Positions 17,399 through 26,660 of a stretch of 64,000 bases of DNA are shown here, one piece after another. The notes under the pieces were generated by a model, which saw nothing but the letters and a program-made list of their open reading frames with translations, was not told the origin of the DNA and made no database searches. How positions within the stretch are numbered: the stretch's first letter is position 1; the number at the start of each line of letters is the position of its first letter. A program made the position numbers and the translations under genes. Origin of the DNA: CAYWOS01 sp964459985 (lineage in GTDB: Bacteria; Bacillota; Clostridia; Christensenellales; Aristaeellaceae); the NCBI GenBank assembly GCA_964459985.1, contig CAYWOS010000003.1, positions 1-64,000 of the forward strand, given 5' to 3'.

Positions 17399-18256
17399 AT
17401 GACGACCGCCGAAAGACATCTTGATAAAAAGGCGCAGTGGAAAATGACGCCCGGCAAGTTCGCGACGTACCTGTTCATGTATCTGTTCGCGATCATCTGC
17501 CTGATCCCGCTGATCTGGCTGATCCGCACCGCGCTGATCCCCAAGGCGCACGAGCTTGATTTGTTCGCCGTGGGCTGGCTGCCCACGCTCTCCAACATCA
17601 CCCGTATCTGGGGAATGGCCAAGTGGGGGAATTATTACGTAAACACCATCGTCGTGGTGGCCGGCGTGCTGGGCGCGCAGTTCGTCACCATCACCATGGC
17701 GGGCTACGCGTTCGCGCGCCTTAATTTCCACCTGAAAAACACGCTGTTCGTCCTGTTCCTCACGCAGATCATGATCGCGGCGGACGTGCTGATCCTGCCC
17801 AACTACATGACCATTTCGCGTCTGGGGCTGACCAACACGCTGATCGGCGCGATGCTGCCCTTCTTCGCCTCGGCGATGGGCACGTTCCTGATGCGTCAGA
17901 CGATCAAAACGATCCCCTACGAATTGGAGGAAGCCGCGAAGATCGACGGCTGCAGCCTGTTCCGAACGATCATACAGATCTATCTCCCCCTGCTGGTGCC
18001 CTGCTTCATCGCGCACGGACTGATCGCGGCTTCTTATCAATGGAACAATTTCCTTTGGCCGCTGATCGTCATCAACTCGCCCCCCAAGCGCTTATTGACC
18101 GTCGGCCTGGCGATCTTCGCGCAGGCCAGCGAAATCGGCGCGCTCTGGTCGGATACCTGCGCCGCCACGCTGCTGGCGGTCGCGCCGCTGCTCATCCTGT
18201 TCTTTATCTTCCAAAAACGCTTCATCGAGTCCTTCGCGTACAGCGGGATCAAGTAA
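17399..18256 (+). CDS. Sugar ABC transporter permease (UgpE/MalG-like)
   Basis: A 285-residue partner permease with six helices and the EAA loop EAAKIDGCSLFRTIIQIYLP. GGAGGAG lies 7 nt upstream of the ATG. It is the last gene of the operon, and a terminator follows about 70 nt later. Confidence 0.93.
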   Translation: MTTAERHLDKKAQWKMTPGKFATYLFMYLFAIICLIPLIWLIRTALIPKAHELDLFAVGWLPTLSNITRIWGMAKWGNYYVNTIVVVAGVLGAQFVTITMAGYAFARLNFHLKNTLFVLFLTQIMIAADVLILPNYMTISRLGLTNTLIGAMLPFFASAMGTFLMRQTIKTIPYELEEAAKIDGCSLFRTIIQIYLPLLVPCFIAHGLIAASYQWNNFLWPLIVINSPPKRLLTVGLAIFAQASEIGALWSDTCAATLLAVAPLLILFFIFQKRFIESFAYSGIK

Positions 18257-18324
18257 CGCGGCGCCCGACGGAAAACCGTTTCCGCCGCGCGCGGGCATCC
18301 CGGGCGAAAACAGAGAATCTGCCT

Positions 18325-18368
18325 GCCTCCGGCTTCGGAATCACTCCGCGGCCGGAGGCGCTTTATTT
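18325..18368 (+). terminator. Terminator of the 15-18 kb operon
   Basis: GCCTCCGGC (18325-18333) pairs with GCCGGAGGC (18351-18359) and is followed by GCTTTATTT. The 17-nt loop can itself pair CGGA with TCCG. Confidence 0.75.
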
Positions 18369-18375
18369 CACTCAA

Positions 18376-18403
18376 AAGCGGACGACCGCGCGGGCGTCCG
18401 CTT
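18376..18403. other. Second hairpin, possible terminator for the opposite strand
   Basis: A perfect 9-bp stem AAGCGGACG/CGTCCGCTT with a 10-nt loop. AAAA lies on its left side, so on the minus strand it is followed by TT and would stop transcripts coming from the DUF5655 gene. Confidence 0.5.
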
Positions 18404-18676
18404 GATATTGCCGTGGTATCGGCCGTATGCGTCCATGTCGTCAACGTGACAGGCAAAGACAACAAACACACCGGCCGGATGCAGACCGAAACTGTTCCGG
18501 CTCTTCTGCGGTTCCTTTTTATACGTCGAGTGCTTCTGACCAAAACCCCCGTGACTATTTCGCCCTCGCGGCTGCCGAGCGCGTCATCATGCGCGCTGTC
18601 GGCAAAAACCGTGATCGGAATGCCCGATGCAATGGCCGACGAACGACGCGGAATTGACAAACGGGAGTTATCGTCT
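18404..18676. other. Gap without a recognised gene
   Basis: Short open frames occur on both strands but none has a ribosome site or a recognisable protein family. With the two hairpins to its left, the gene-free stretch from 18257 measures about 420 nt. Confidence 0.4.
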
Positions 18677-19063
18677 TTATTTGCTGTCCGCAAAGGAATA
18701 GGCCTGCCGTAACCATGTAATCAGTTCATCGTCTATCTCAGAAACGCTCCCGATCACGATATGCGTTGTCCATCTGTCGGGATAGGGTTCCGTTTTTCCA
18801 GCCACTCTTTCAGAAACCAGCGGGTAGGGCAGCCCCAACGTTACAACAATATACGGATCGGGCAACTCTGCCTTTTTCCTGACTCGCCGGGATGAAATGC
18901 AGGCATACATATGGCGATTGTAAAAAGAAATCTGGCTCTTTTGCACACGTATCTTTGTTTTCGGGAACACTGCCAATAAACGAGCTTCAAACGCCTGATA
19001 TAATGGCAAGGCTGTTGGCTGCTTATCGAAAAAGATGAGCGAATCCTGCAACGTTGTATCCAT
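18677..19063 (-). CDS. DUF5655-domain protein
   Basis: A small cytoplasmic protein of 128 residues. The start at 19063 (MDTTLQDSLIFF) follows ACGGAGG. It matches the DUF5655 pattern: an amphipathic helix (LYQAFEARLLAVFP), then TKIRVQKSQISFYN, then a C-terminal WTTHIVIGSVSEIDDELITWLRQAYSFA. DUF5655 proteins are of unknown biochemical role and are often found near effector-binding or stress genes. Here the next gene upstream, 83 nt away on the same strand, is an effector-binding-like protein. Confidence 0.72.
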   Translation of the reverse strand: MDTTLQDSLIFFDKQPTALPLYQAFEARLLAVFPKTKIRVQKSQISFYNRHMYACISSRRVRKKAELPDPYIVVTLGLPYPLVSERVAGKTEPYPDRWTTHIVIGSVSEIDDELITWLRQAYSFADSK

Positions 19064-19146
19064 AACGCCTCCGTCAAATCCCGCATTTGCGTTCATCCCA
19101 TGATTACAGTCCGCACTCCTGCGGCGCTCAACGCTTGTCGAGCTGC

Positions 19147-19698
19147 TCATGCTATGGGAAGATACGCGTAGCATGAATAAGGAGGCGTGCCGTACTCCTC
19201 GTGACAGTTATAGCCGATCCATAAAAAAACGTCAGGATGAACAGCATAACCGTTCGCTTCGGCGGCTTTGCGCATCTCACCGCAGGAGAAATAATCCCAA
19301 GCGTCGATGCTTTCGCTGCCGAACAAAGCAAGCGACGTTTCTTTGCCGCGCCGCAATCTCAGCCATAATCCGGCAGGCTGCTTCAATACCTCGTATCGGG
19401 CGTCCTGGTTATCCGAATAGGTCTCCTGCCCGAACATCAGCCCGCGCGGCTGATCAACGGAATCGTAATTCGCCCAGATTGCGGCGCTCCAGGCAGGATT
19501 GATCAGCTCGCGTTTCTCAACGTTTAGGAGATTCCGAAAACGATTGAGCGTCGTTTCACCGTCCGCTTCGTCATCACGATTCGCCGCATAATCCAAACAG
19601 CCGACCCAGAAAACGTCGGGACGTTCAACAATGTCGTAACGAATGCCGTTATGCACAATTGATTTGACGATTTGATCGAGCGGGTGAATCCATTCCAT
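19147..19698 (-). CDS. GyrI/AraC effector-binding-like protein
   Basis: A 183-residue cytoplasmic protein with no DNA-binding domain. Segments such as RGLMFGQETYSDNQDARYEVLKQP and the alternating strand pattern fit the SOUL/GyrI-like small-molecule binding fold, which in other proteins senses hydrophobic ligands behind an AraC or MerR domain. GAAGGAG lies 8 nt before the ATG. It is transcribed with the DUF5655 gene from the promoter at 19841-19868. The family assignment is by feel for the fold, so treat it as tentative. Confidence 0.6.
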   Translation of the reverse strand: MEWIHPLDQIVKSIVHNGIRYDIVERPDVFWVGCLDYAANRDDEADGETTLNRFRNLLNVEKRELINPAWSAAIWANYDSVDQPRGLMFGQETYSDNQDARYEVLKQPAGLWLRLRRGKETSLALFGSESIDAWDYFSCGEMRKAAEANGYAVHPDVFLWIGYNCHEEYGTPPYSCYAYLPIA

Positions 19699-20192
19699 AC
19701 GGATATCTCCTTCACAGATGATGATTGATCAAGCCCTGCCGCGCCCCGACGAACGGGAACTGTGCAGTGGACGTAAAGGCAATTCATGCGGCGGCATTGT
19801 TCTTCGCGACCTGCCGCGCAGGAAAAACGGCTTCATTATTCTATACACGCGGTGATCATTTTGTCAATCACGGCAGCGCATGTTCTCCCGGACAGTCCTT
19901 CGTCTTTCGTTTAGAGCAAGCCATCCGAACACGGCAGAGCCTTGCCCCGAATATGGGTGGGAGGCGCACTCCTTCTGTTCAACGTATATCGAACAGACCG
20001 AAAAAATCATTCGCCGGCAGAATACGGGAGCGCGGACGAGCGATACTCGGAGTGCCGGCGCTAACCGTTGATGTCGGCATATGAATCTGCATAGTGCCGC
20101 GCCGAAATATGCAAGATCATGTCGGCGAACGGTATTTATTTTGTTTTTTGGGGATATTCTGCAAGAATTTCGTTTGAGATATACAATTCGGC
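19699..20192. other. Divergent intergenic region
   Basis: It holds promoters pointing both ways (19841-19868 minus; 20193-20221 plus) and no supported gene. The minus transcript would have a leader of about 135 nt. Confidence 0.5.
19841..19868 (-). promoter_or_regulatory. Promoter of the effector-binding/DUF5655 pair
   Basis: On the minus strand TTGACA (19868-19863), 16-nt spacer, TATAGA (19846-19841); TAGAAT two bases on gives an 18-nt spacer. Confidence 0.7.
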
Positions 20193-20221
20193 TTGCAAAC
20201 GCGCGTACGTTATGGTATAAT
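20193..20221 (+). promoter_or_regulatory. Promoter of the DUF3798 transport operon
   Basis: TTGCAA (20193-20198), 17-nt spacer, consensus TATAAT (20216-20221), about 74 nt before the first start codon. Confidence 0.8.
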
Positions 20222-20294
20222 CTGCCTTACTATCCGTACGTGGTTCGTATTCTGCGCCGGGCGGATACTATCAAAAAATGGGAGGGCTTTCATC

Positions 20295-21452
20295 ATGCGG
20301 AAATTTCTGGGCGTACTGCTGGCGTTGACAATGTTGTTGACCATGGTATGCGGCGCGCTGGCGGAAGGCGAAAAAATCGCCATCCTGACCGGCACGGTTT
20401 CGCAGGGCGAGGAAGAATACCGCGCCGCGCAAATCGCCATCGCCAAGTACGGCGCCGACAAGGTGCTGACCGACACCTATCCCGACAGCTTCATGGCGGA
20501 GCAGGAGACGACCATCTCCAAGCTGCTCGCTTTCGCCTCTGATCCTGACGTCAAGGCCATCATTATGTGCCAGGCTGTTCCGGGTGCGAAAGCCGGGTTT
20601 GACAAGATTCGCGAAATGGGCCGCGACGACATCCTGCTCATCGCGGGCGTGCCGCAGGAAGACCCGTCTGTCATTACCGCCGCTTCCGATCTCGTGCTTT
20701 ACGCCGACGAAGCCGCGCAGGGCGACACCATCATGGAAACCATCGACAACTGGGGCTGCGAAGTCCTCATCCACTACAGCTTCCCGCGCCACATGGCGAT
20801 GGAATTGATCGCCGCGCGCCACAACGTGCTGCAGGCGAACGCCGATGCGCTGGGCATCGAGCTGGTTGACCGTACCGCGCCCGACCCGACGAACGAAGCG
20901 GGCGGCGGCATCCCGGCGGCGCAGCAGTTCATTCTGGAAGATGTGCCGAAGGTCATGGAAGAATACGCGGGCAAGAAGATCGCCTTCTTCTCCACCAACT
21001 GCGCCATGCAGGAGCCCCTGCAGACCGCCGTTCTCGCCGCCGGCGCGGACGCTTTCTATCCGCAGCCCTGCTGCGCCAGCCCCTACCACGCCTTCCCGGC
21101 GTCGATGGGTCTTGGCCTGACGCAGGCGGAAGCCATGGATAAGTTCGACGAAGTGACCATGATGCAGACCATCGCCGCCAAGCTCGCCGAGACCGATTCG
21201 GTCGGCCGCTTCTCGACTTGGCCGATGGCGGTCAACATGGGCATCATCGCGGTCGGCTGCGAGTACGCCTGGGGCTACATCAACGGCGAAATCACGGAGC
21301 GCAACGACCAGGCCGCGCTGCTGTCGATTTTCGACAAGGAGCTGGGCGGCGCGACCATCGCGCAGTATACCGACGCCAACGGCACGGTGTTCAACAACTA
21401 CTACACCATCCTGCTCGAGCCTGTCGACTTCAACGATTATCTCGCCAAGTAA
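20295..21452 (+). CDS. DUF3798-family substrate-binding protein
   Basis: An exported protein of 385 residues. A signal peptide (MRKFLGVLLALTMLLTMVCG, then ALA-EG) precedes a periplasmic-binding-protein-like body that opens KIAILTGTVSQGEEEYRAAQ, the hallmark of DUF3798. GGGAGG lies 9 nt before the ATG. It heads an operon with an RbsA-like double ATPase and two BPD_transp_2 permeases, so it is most simply the ligand-binding subunit of that importer, replacing the usual BMP/RbsB protein. The ligand is unknown; RbsC/BMP-type systems carry pentoses, nucleosides or other small polar molecules. Confidence 0.88.
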   Translation: MRKFLGVLLALTMLLTMVCGALAEGEKIAILTGTVSQGEEEYRAAQIAIAKYGADKVLTDTYPDSFMAEQETTISKLLAFASDPDVKAIIMCQAVPGAKAGFDKIREMGRDDILLIAGVPQEDPSVITAASDLVLYADEAAQGDTIMETIDNWGCEVLIHYSFPRHMAMELIAARHNVLQANADALGIELVDRTAPDPTNEAGGGIPAAQQFILEDVPKVMEEYAGKKIAFFSTNCAMQEPLQTAVLAAGADAFYPQPCCASPYHAFPASMGLGLTQAEAMDKFDEVTMMQTIAAKLAETDSVGRFSTWPMAVNMGIIAVGCEYAWGYINGEITERNDQAALLSIFDKELGGATIAQYTDANGTVFNNYYTILLEPVDFNDYLAK

Positions 21453-21479
21453 CCGGCGCTCGGGCCACAAAGCGGATGC

Positions 21480-21514
21480 CGGCCCGCCTCTTAAGAGGGG
21501 CGGGCCGCTTTTCG
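21480..21514 (+). terminator. Hairpin with T run after the DUF3798 gene
   Basis: CGGCCCGCCTCTT pairs with AAGAGGGGCGGGCCG (two bulged G) and is followed by CTTTT. The operon continues 31 nt later, so it probably acts as a partial terminator setting excess binding protein. Confidence 0.7.
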
Positions 21515-21545
21515 GTCATCAGGTACGTTTAGATAAAGGGGGTCT

Positions 21546-23162
21546 ATGACGATGGGCGCGGAGTATGTGCTTGAAATGCTGGGCATTTCCAAGCGATATG
21601 GCGAAAACCCAGTGTTGAGCGACGTTTCCATCCGCATCAAACCGGGCGAAATCCACGCGCTGCTTGGCGAGAACGGGGCCGGCAAGTCAACGCTTATGAA
21701 CGTTCTGTTCGGCATGCCCGTCATTCAGGAAACGGGCGGCTTCGAGGGCGACGTGCTCCTCGACGGCGAAAGCGTGAAAATCACCTCGCCGCATGACGCC
21801 ATGACAAAAGGCATCGGCATGGTGCATCAGGAGTTCATGCTCATACCGGGCTTCACCATCGCCGAGAACATCAAGCTCAACCGCGAAATCACGCGCGCGA
21901 ACTTTGTCAGCAGGCTCCTCGGGAAAAACATGGAATCGCTCAACCGTTCCGCCATGAACCGCGACGCGCGCAAGGCGCTGGATAACGTGGGCATGGGCAT
22001 CGAGGAATACACGCTCGTCAAGGGCTTGCCGGTTGGATACATGCAGTTTGTGGAAATCGCCCGCGAAATCGACAAGCAGGGCGTGCGCCTGCTGGTATTC
22101 GACGAGCCGACCGCCGTGCTCACCGAGAGCGAAGCGGAACAGCTCATCAAGGTCATGAAGGACATCGCCGCGCAGGGCATCGCGATCATATTCATCACGC
22201 ACCGTCTGGACGAAGTCATGGCGGCAAGCGACGGCGTGACGATTCTGCGCGACGGCAAGCTCGTCAAAACGATCGAAACCAAGGACACCAGCGTGCTCGA
22301 ACTGGCCGAAATGATGATCGGGCGCAAAGGCGAGGGCATGGCGAGCCTGCGCGAGAAGCATGAACGCCGCGGCGGCAACGTCGCGCTGTCGCTCAAGCAT
22401 CTGGCGGTTGACATGCCGGGCGAGATGGTCAAGGACATCTCGCTGGATGTGTACGAGGGAGAGATTTTCGGCGTCGGCGGGCTGGCGGGGCAAGGCAAGA
22501 TCGGCATTCCCAACGGCGTGATGGGGCTTTATCCCGCGTCCGGCGAGGTCGCGCTGTTCGGAGAAAAGCTGCCGCTGAACGACGCGCGCTCCGCGCTCAA
22601 GCACGGGCTGGCAATGGTCAGCGAGGACAGGCGCGGCGTGGGGCTGCTGCTGGATCAGTCCATCGAGGACAACATTGTCTTCAACGCCATGCAGGTCAAG
22701 GGTGAATACCTGACGAAAGTCCTCGGCATGTCGTTCAAGAACGCCAAAAAGGTGCGTAAACAGGCAAAGGATATGATTCAGGCGCTCGACATCCGGTGCA
22801 CGTCGCCCGCGCAGTGGACGGGCACGCTGTCCGGCGGCAACCAGCAAAAGGTGTGCATCGCGCGCGCGCTGACGCTCAACCCGCGCTTCCTGTTCGTGTC
22901 CGAGCCGACGCGCGGCATTGACATCGGCGCAAAAAAGCTCGTGCTCGAAACGCTCGTGCGCCTGAACAAGGAATTGGGCATGACCATTGTTATGGTATCC
23001 TCCGAGCTGCTGGAGCTGCGCTCCATCTGCGACAGGATCGCCATCATTTCGGAGGGCGAGTTAGTCGACGTGTTCGAGAGCGACGCCTCCGACGCCGCCA
23101 TCGGCCTTGCCATGAGCGGTCTGAAACACGGTGAGATAAAGGCGGGTGACAGCAATGCATAA
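21546..23162 (+). CDS. Double-domain sugar/nucleoside ABC transporter ATPase (RbsA/YufO-like)
   Basis: A 538-residue cytoplasmic ATPase with two nucleotide-binding domains. Domain 1: Walker A GENGAGKST (41-49), Walker B LLVFDEP (182-188), and a degenerate signature VGYMQFVEIA (163-172). Domain 2: degenerate Walker A GLAGQGKIG (312-320), intact signature LSGGNQQKV (428-436), and Walker B FVSEPT with Ser in place of Asp. So each composite site has one good half, a pattern seen in BMP-type YufO proteins. It energises the two permeases that follow; the permease start overlaps its stop by 8 nt. Confidence 0.93.
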   Translation: MTMGAEYVLEMLGISKRYGENPVLSDVSIRIKPGEIHALLGENGAGKSTLMNVLFGMPVIQETGGFEGDVLLDGESVKITSPHDAMTKGIGMVHQEFMLIPGFTIAENIKLNREITRANFVSRLLGKNMESLNRSAMNRDARKALDNVGMGIEEYTLVKGLPVGYMQFVEIAREIDKQGVRLLVFDEPTAVLTESEAEQLIKVMKDIAAQGIAIIFITHRLDEVMAASDGVTILRDGKLVKTIETKDTSVLELAEMMIGRKGEGMASLREKHERRGGNVALSLKHLAVDMPGEMVKDISLDVYEGEIFGVGGLAGQGKIGIPNGVMGLYPASGEVALFGEKLPLNDARSALKHGLAMVSEDRRGVGLLLDQSIEDNIVFNAMQVKGEYLTKVLGMSFKNAKKVRKQAKDMIQALDIRCTSPAQWTGTLSGGNQQKVCIARALTLNPRFLFVSEPTRGIDIGAKKLVLETLVRLNKELGMTIVMVSSELLELRSICDRIAIISEGELVDVFESDASDAAIGLAMSGLKHGEIKAGDSNA

Positions 23163-25020
23163 ATGGAACGCTCAGAGAATTGCCGCCGTCGCGCTCATCG
23201 GCGCGTTCGTCGTGCTCACGGTGCTGGGCGCGTACGGCTATGCGCAGCGCGGCGCGGAAAGCACGACCAGGCTGCTGGACGACATGCGCCTGCGCGCGCT
23301 GCTGGTCAACACCGGCGAGGGCGCGACCGAGGCGATGATCGACGTCGCCAAGAAAGAGGCGCAGGCGAAGGCGAAGGCGGACGGGCTTTCGATGGCGGAG
23401 CGCCGCGAGATCGTCGCCAAGGTTGAAGCCGAGGTGCGCGCGAACGCGCAGAACCTGTCCGTCGATTACGCGACGGTCGACGAAGCGCCCATCCTCGCGG
23501 CGGCGGCGGCGCTTCAGGAGGCGCAGGAAGCGCGCCAGATGATGCGCGACGGCGAGCTGGACGCGTACAAGGCGGAGCTCATCGCGCTGGGCGTCATGGA
23601 GGAGAGCGTGCCGGACGACACGGCGCTGCCGGACGCCGAGAGCGACGCGGCGCTCGAAACGGCGCCCGTGACGCAAAAAATCGATTTGTCGGGCTTTGTC
23701 GAATCGGAGGCGCTGCAAGCGCTGGGCGCCGTCGTCGACGAGCGCTATGCCGCGCTGGGCGCGGAACTGACGAAGGTCTACCCCATGCTGGACCAGAAAT
23801 CGCTCGTCACGCTCAAGGACACGCTGCTCTCGATCAACTACGCGGCGGGCGACACGTTCGAGAGCCGGTATGACCGCCTCGTAGCGTATAACGATGGCAA
23901 CCTCGGATTTTCCGTGCGAGTGATGCGCTCGGCGCGCGATTTGATATTGTTGGGCGCGGGGCTGCTGATGTTCGCGCTGGTCGTGTTGTTTTATCAGCCC
24001 ATCGTCAAAAAGCTGGGCATGCCGCGATTGATCATTACCATGTTCCTATTGGTATTATGCCTTGGGTCTGTCGCGCTCAACCTCAACTTCAAAACGCTGT
24101 TGAGCGACACCATCGTGCGCGTGGGCATGAACGCCGTGCTTGTGCTCGCCATGCTGCCGGGCATCCAGTGCGGCATCGCGCTCAATTTAGGTCTGCCGCT
24201 CGGCATCATCGGCGGGCTGCTGGGCAACTTGATTTGCATCGAATTGGGTTTAACGGGCTGGGTTGGGTTCGTTTTCGCGGTCGTCGTCGCCATCGTGATG
24301 GCAAGCGTTCTGGGTTACCTGTACTCGCTACTGCTCAACCGGCTCAAGGGCAATGAAATGGCGGTCACGACCTATGTCGGCTTCTCCATTGTGTCGGTCA
24401 TGTGTATCGCGTGGCTGATTCTGCCGTTTTACAGCCCGGTCATGCGTTGGCCGCTCGGCACAGGATTGCGCGTCACCATCAACATGAAGGCCTCGTTCCG
24501 CTACCTGCTCAACGATTTTCTGGAGTTCAGCGTCTTTGGCGTGACGATTCCCACAGGCCTATTGCTATTCACGGCGCTGATGTGCCTGTTGGTGTGGCTG
24601 TTCTGCCGTTCGCGCACCGGGATCGCCATGCAGGCGGTCGGCAATAACCCGCGCTTTGCGGAGGCGACCGGCGTGAGCGTCGATAAAATGCGCATTGTCG
24701 GAACGACGCTGTCCACCGTGCTCGCCGCCATCGGCATCATCGTGTACAGCCAGAGTTACGGCTTCATGCAGCTGTATAACGCGCCGCGCCAGATGGCGTT
24801 TGTCGCGGCGGCGGCGATTCTCATCGGCGGCGCGTCAACCAGCCGCGCCAAAATCTCCAATGTGATCATGGGCACGATCCTGTTTCAGGGCGTCGTCACC
24901 ATCAGCATGCCGGTGTTCAATCAGCTCCTGCCGCAGAGCACCATCTCGGAAACCATGCGCATCCTGATATCCAACGGCATCATCCTATACGCGCTTACCA
25001 AGTCGGGAGGGAAGTCGTAA
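23155..25020 (+). CDS. RbsC/BMP-type ABC permease with a large soluble insertion
   Basis: A 621-residue membrane protein. The C-terminal 350 residues are a BPD_transp_2 permease of about nine helices, including the GNNPRFAEATGVSVDKM cytoplasmic loop that docks the ATPase. Unusually, after the first helix (residues 8-29) there is a soluble stretch of about 230 residues (30-262), rich in Ala, Glu and Lys and likely helical or coiled (KKEAQAKAKADGLSMAERRE). It should sit outside the membrane. The ATG at 23155 is preferred over a GTG three codons earlier. Overlap with the ATPase gene and a TAATG junction with the next permease mark a tightly coupled operon. Confidence 0.9.
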   Translation: MHKWNAQRIAAVALIGAFVVLTVLGAYGYAQRGAESTTRLLDDMRLRALLVNTGEGATEAMIDVAKKEAQAKAKADGLSMAERREIVAKVEAEVRANAQNLSVDYATVDEAPILAAAAALQEAQEARQMMRDGELDAYKAELIALGVMEESVPDDTALPDAESDAALETAPVTQKIDLSGFVESEALQALGAVVDERYAALGAELTKVYPMLDQKSLVTLKDTLLSINYAAGDTFESRYDRLVAYNDGNLGFSVRVMRSARDLILLGAGLLMFALVVLFYQPIVKKLGMPRLIITMFLLVLCLGSVALNLNFKTLLSDTIVRVGMNAVLVLAMLPGIQCGIALNLGLPLGIIGGLLGNLICIELGLTGWVGFVFAVVVAIVMASVLGYLYSLLLNRLKGNEMAVTTYVGFSIVSVMCIAWLILPFYSPVMRWPLGTGLRVTINMKASFRYLLNDFLEFSVFGVTIPTGLLLFTALMCLLVWLFCRSRTGIAMQAVGNNPRFAEATGVSVDKMRIVGTTLSTVLAAIGIIVYSQSYGFMQLYNAPRQMAFVAAAAILIGGASTSRAKISNVIMGTILFQGVVTISMPVFNQLLPQSTISETMRILISNGIILYALTKSGGKS

Positions 25021-26264
25021 TGCGTACATTCATAAAAGAGCATGACCCGCGGGAAGCGCTGCGCAACAACGCCGTTACGGTGATGTTCGTGCTGCTGTGC
25101 GCGGTGTGCATGGCGTTTTCCGGGCAGTCCGTTTCCTACCTGATGTTCGAGCTGTTCAGCCGCATCGCGCGCAACGCCTTTATCGTGCTGGCGCTGATCA
25201 TCCCCATCATCGCGGGCATGGGCATCAATTTCGCGATCACCATCGGCGCGATGGCGGCGCAGATCGCCATCCTCTGGGTGCTCGAATGGGGCATTCCGGG
25301 TATCGGCGGGTTCACGGTCGCGGCGCTGATGACCATTCCCATCGCGGCGGTGTTCGGCTATCTGGTCGGCGCGCTGCTCAACAAAATGAAAGGGCAGGAA
25401 ATGATCGGCTCGATGATATTGAGCTATTTCGCCAACGGCCTGTATCAGTTGCTGTTCCTGTTCATCTTCGGCAACATCATCCCTTTGTCCAACAAGAACC
25501 TCGTCATCAAGGGCTCGGTCGGCGTCGCCAACACCATGGACTTGAGCCGCGAGAACGGTTTCAAGCACGCGCTGGAAAACCTCGGGAAAATTACGCCCTC
25601 GCTCGCCATCTGCATCCTCGCGGCGGGCATACTGCTCTACGCCGTCTATCTGCTCATCAAAAAGCGCAACACCCCGCGCCAGTTCGCGGTCAAAGCGGCG
25701 TGCTCCGTTTTGCTGGCGGTGGTCACGTTCCTGCCCTTCTTCCGCGACTGGTTTCAGATGGTGTCCATCCCGGTGGCGACGTATGTGCTCATCGCGCTGC
25801 TGTGCCTGTTCAACGTGGCCATCATGAAAACGCGGTTGGGCCAGCAGTTCCGCGCGGTCGGGCAAAGCCTGACGGTGGCGAACGCGTCGGGCATCGACTG
25901 TAACCGCGTGCGCATCATCGCCATCGTGATTTCCACCGTGCTCGCGGGGCTTGGACAGCTCATTTTCGTGCAAAACATGGGCAGTCTGCAAACCTACGGC
26001 GCGCACGAACAGGTCGGGCTGTACGCGGGCGCGGCGATTCTGGTCGGCGGCGCGAGCATCGTCCGCGCGACGAACGGACAGGCGATTCTGGGGTGCATCC
26101 TGTTCCACACGCTGTTCATTGTCGCGCCGGCAGCCGGCAAGAATGTCTTTGGTGACGCCGCGATCGGCGAGTATTTCCGCGTGTTCATCAGCTACGGCGT
26201 CATCGCGCTGGCCCTCGTCATGCACGCGTGGAAGAACCACAAGAGCAAAAACGAACTGCGGTAG
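25020..26264 (+). CDS. RbsC/BMP-type ABC permease, second subunit
   Basis: A 414-residue BPD_transp_2 permease that pairs with the preceding one. Its start shares one base with the upstream stop (TAATG). It has the docking loop FRAVGQSLTVANASGIDCNRV and about nine helices, with a basic C-terminus (HAWKNHKSKNELR). It lacks the soluble insertion of its partner. Size and layout fit the YufQ-like second permease of BMP-type systems. Confidence 0.92.
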   Translation: MRTFIKEHDPREALRNNAVTVMFVLLCAVCMAFSGQSVSYLMFELFSRIARNAFIVLALIIPIIAGMGINFAITIGAMAAQIAILWVLEWGIPGIGGFTVAALMTIPIAAVFGYLVGALLNKMKGQEMIGSMILSYFANGLYQLLFLFIFGNIIPLSNKNLVIKGSVGVANTMDLSRENGFKHALENLGKITPSLAICILAAGILLYAVYLLIKKRNTPRQFAVKAACSVLLAVVTFLPFFRDWFQMVSIPVATYVLIALLCLFNVAIMKTRLGQQFRAVGQSLTVANASGIDCNRVRIIAIVISTVLAGLGQLIFVQNMGSLQTYGAHEQVGLYAGAAILVGGASIVRATNGQAILGCILFHTLFIVAPAAGKNVFGDAAIGEYFRVFISYGVIALALVMHAWKNHKSKNELR

Positions 26265-26660
26265 ATAACGAAAACGCTTCTTCGGAAATGTCCGTATCAT
26301 CCGCCTCGGTTTCGTCTGTCATCATCCGCCGCGCAGGGGTTATCATCTTGCTGCTCACGGCACCCTCGAAATGCGCCATGAAAGCGGCTTCCCGGAAGCA
26401 TGTGACACGATCTGCATCATTTGTCAATCGAACGAGAGTCGTCATGAAAATGACGGCTCTTGCTTTATGAGCGGGCAAAGCTGTGCCCTCCTCTGCTAAA
26501 TCAGTATTCCTTCATCAGATACACGAGTTTCAGATACCCGCAAGCTCTGCTGCGCTTATTTGCGGTTCATCCTGATCCGCCGATTCTTTCAGCGCCGGTG
26601 GCTTTCAAAACATCCGAATGCGCCGGGCCTTCTCATTGACGGGTATTGTTCCCGCGCTCC
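26265..26660. other. Gap after the DUF3798 operon
   Basis: No supported gene. It contains the hairpin at 26435-26460 that probably ends the operon. Confidence 0.45.
26435..26465 (+). terminator. Probable terminator of the DUF3798 operon
   Basis: An 11-bp stem (26435-26445 with 26450-26460, one G-T pair) closed by a GAAA tetraloop and followed by TGCTTTA. It lies 170 nt beyond the last stop. Confidence 0.65.

Noticed and set aside
18037..18693. A 218-codon minus-strand frame spanning the end of a permease gene and the gap beyond
   Set aside because: Half of it is antisense to the permease; the other half has no recognisable protein signal.
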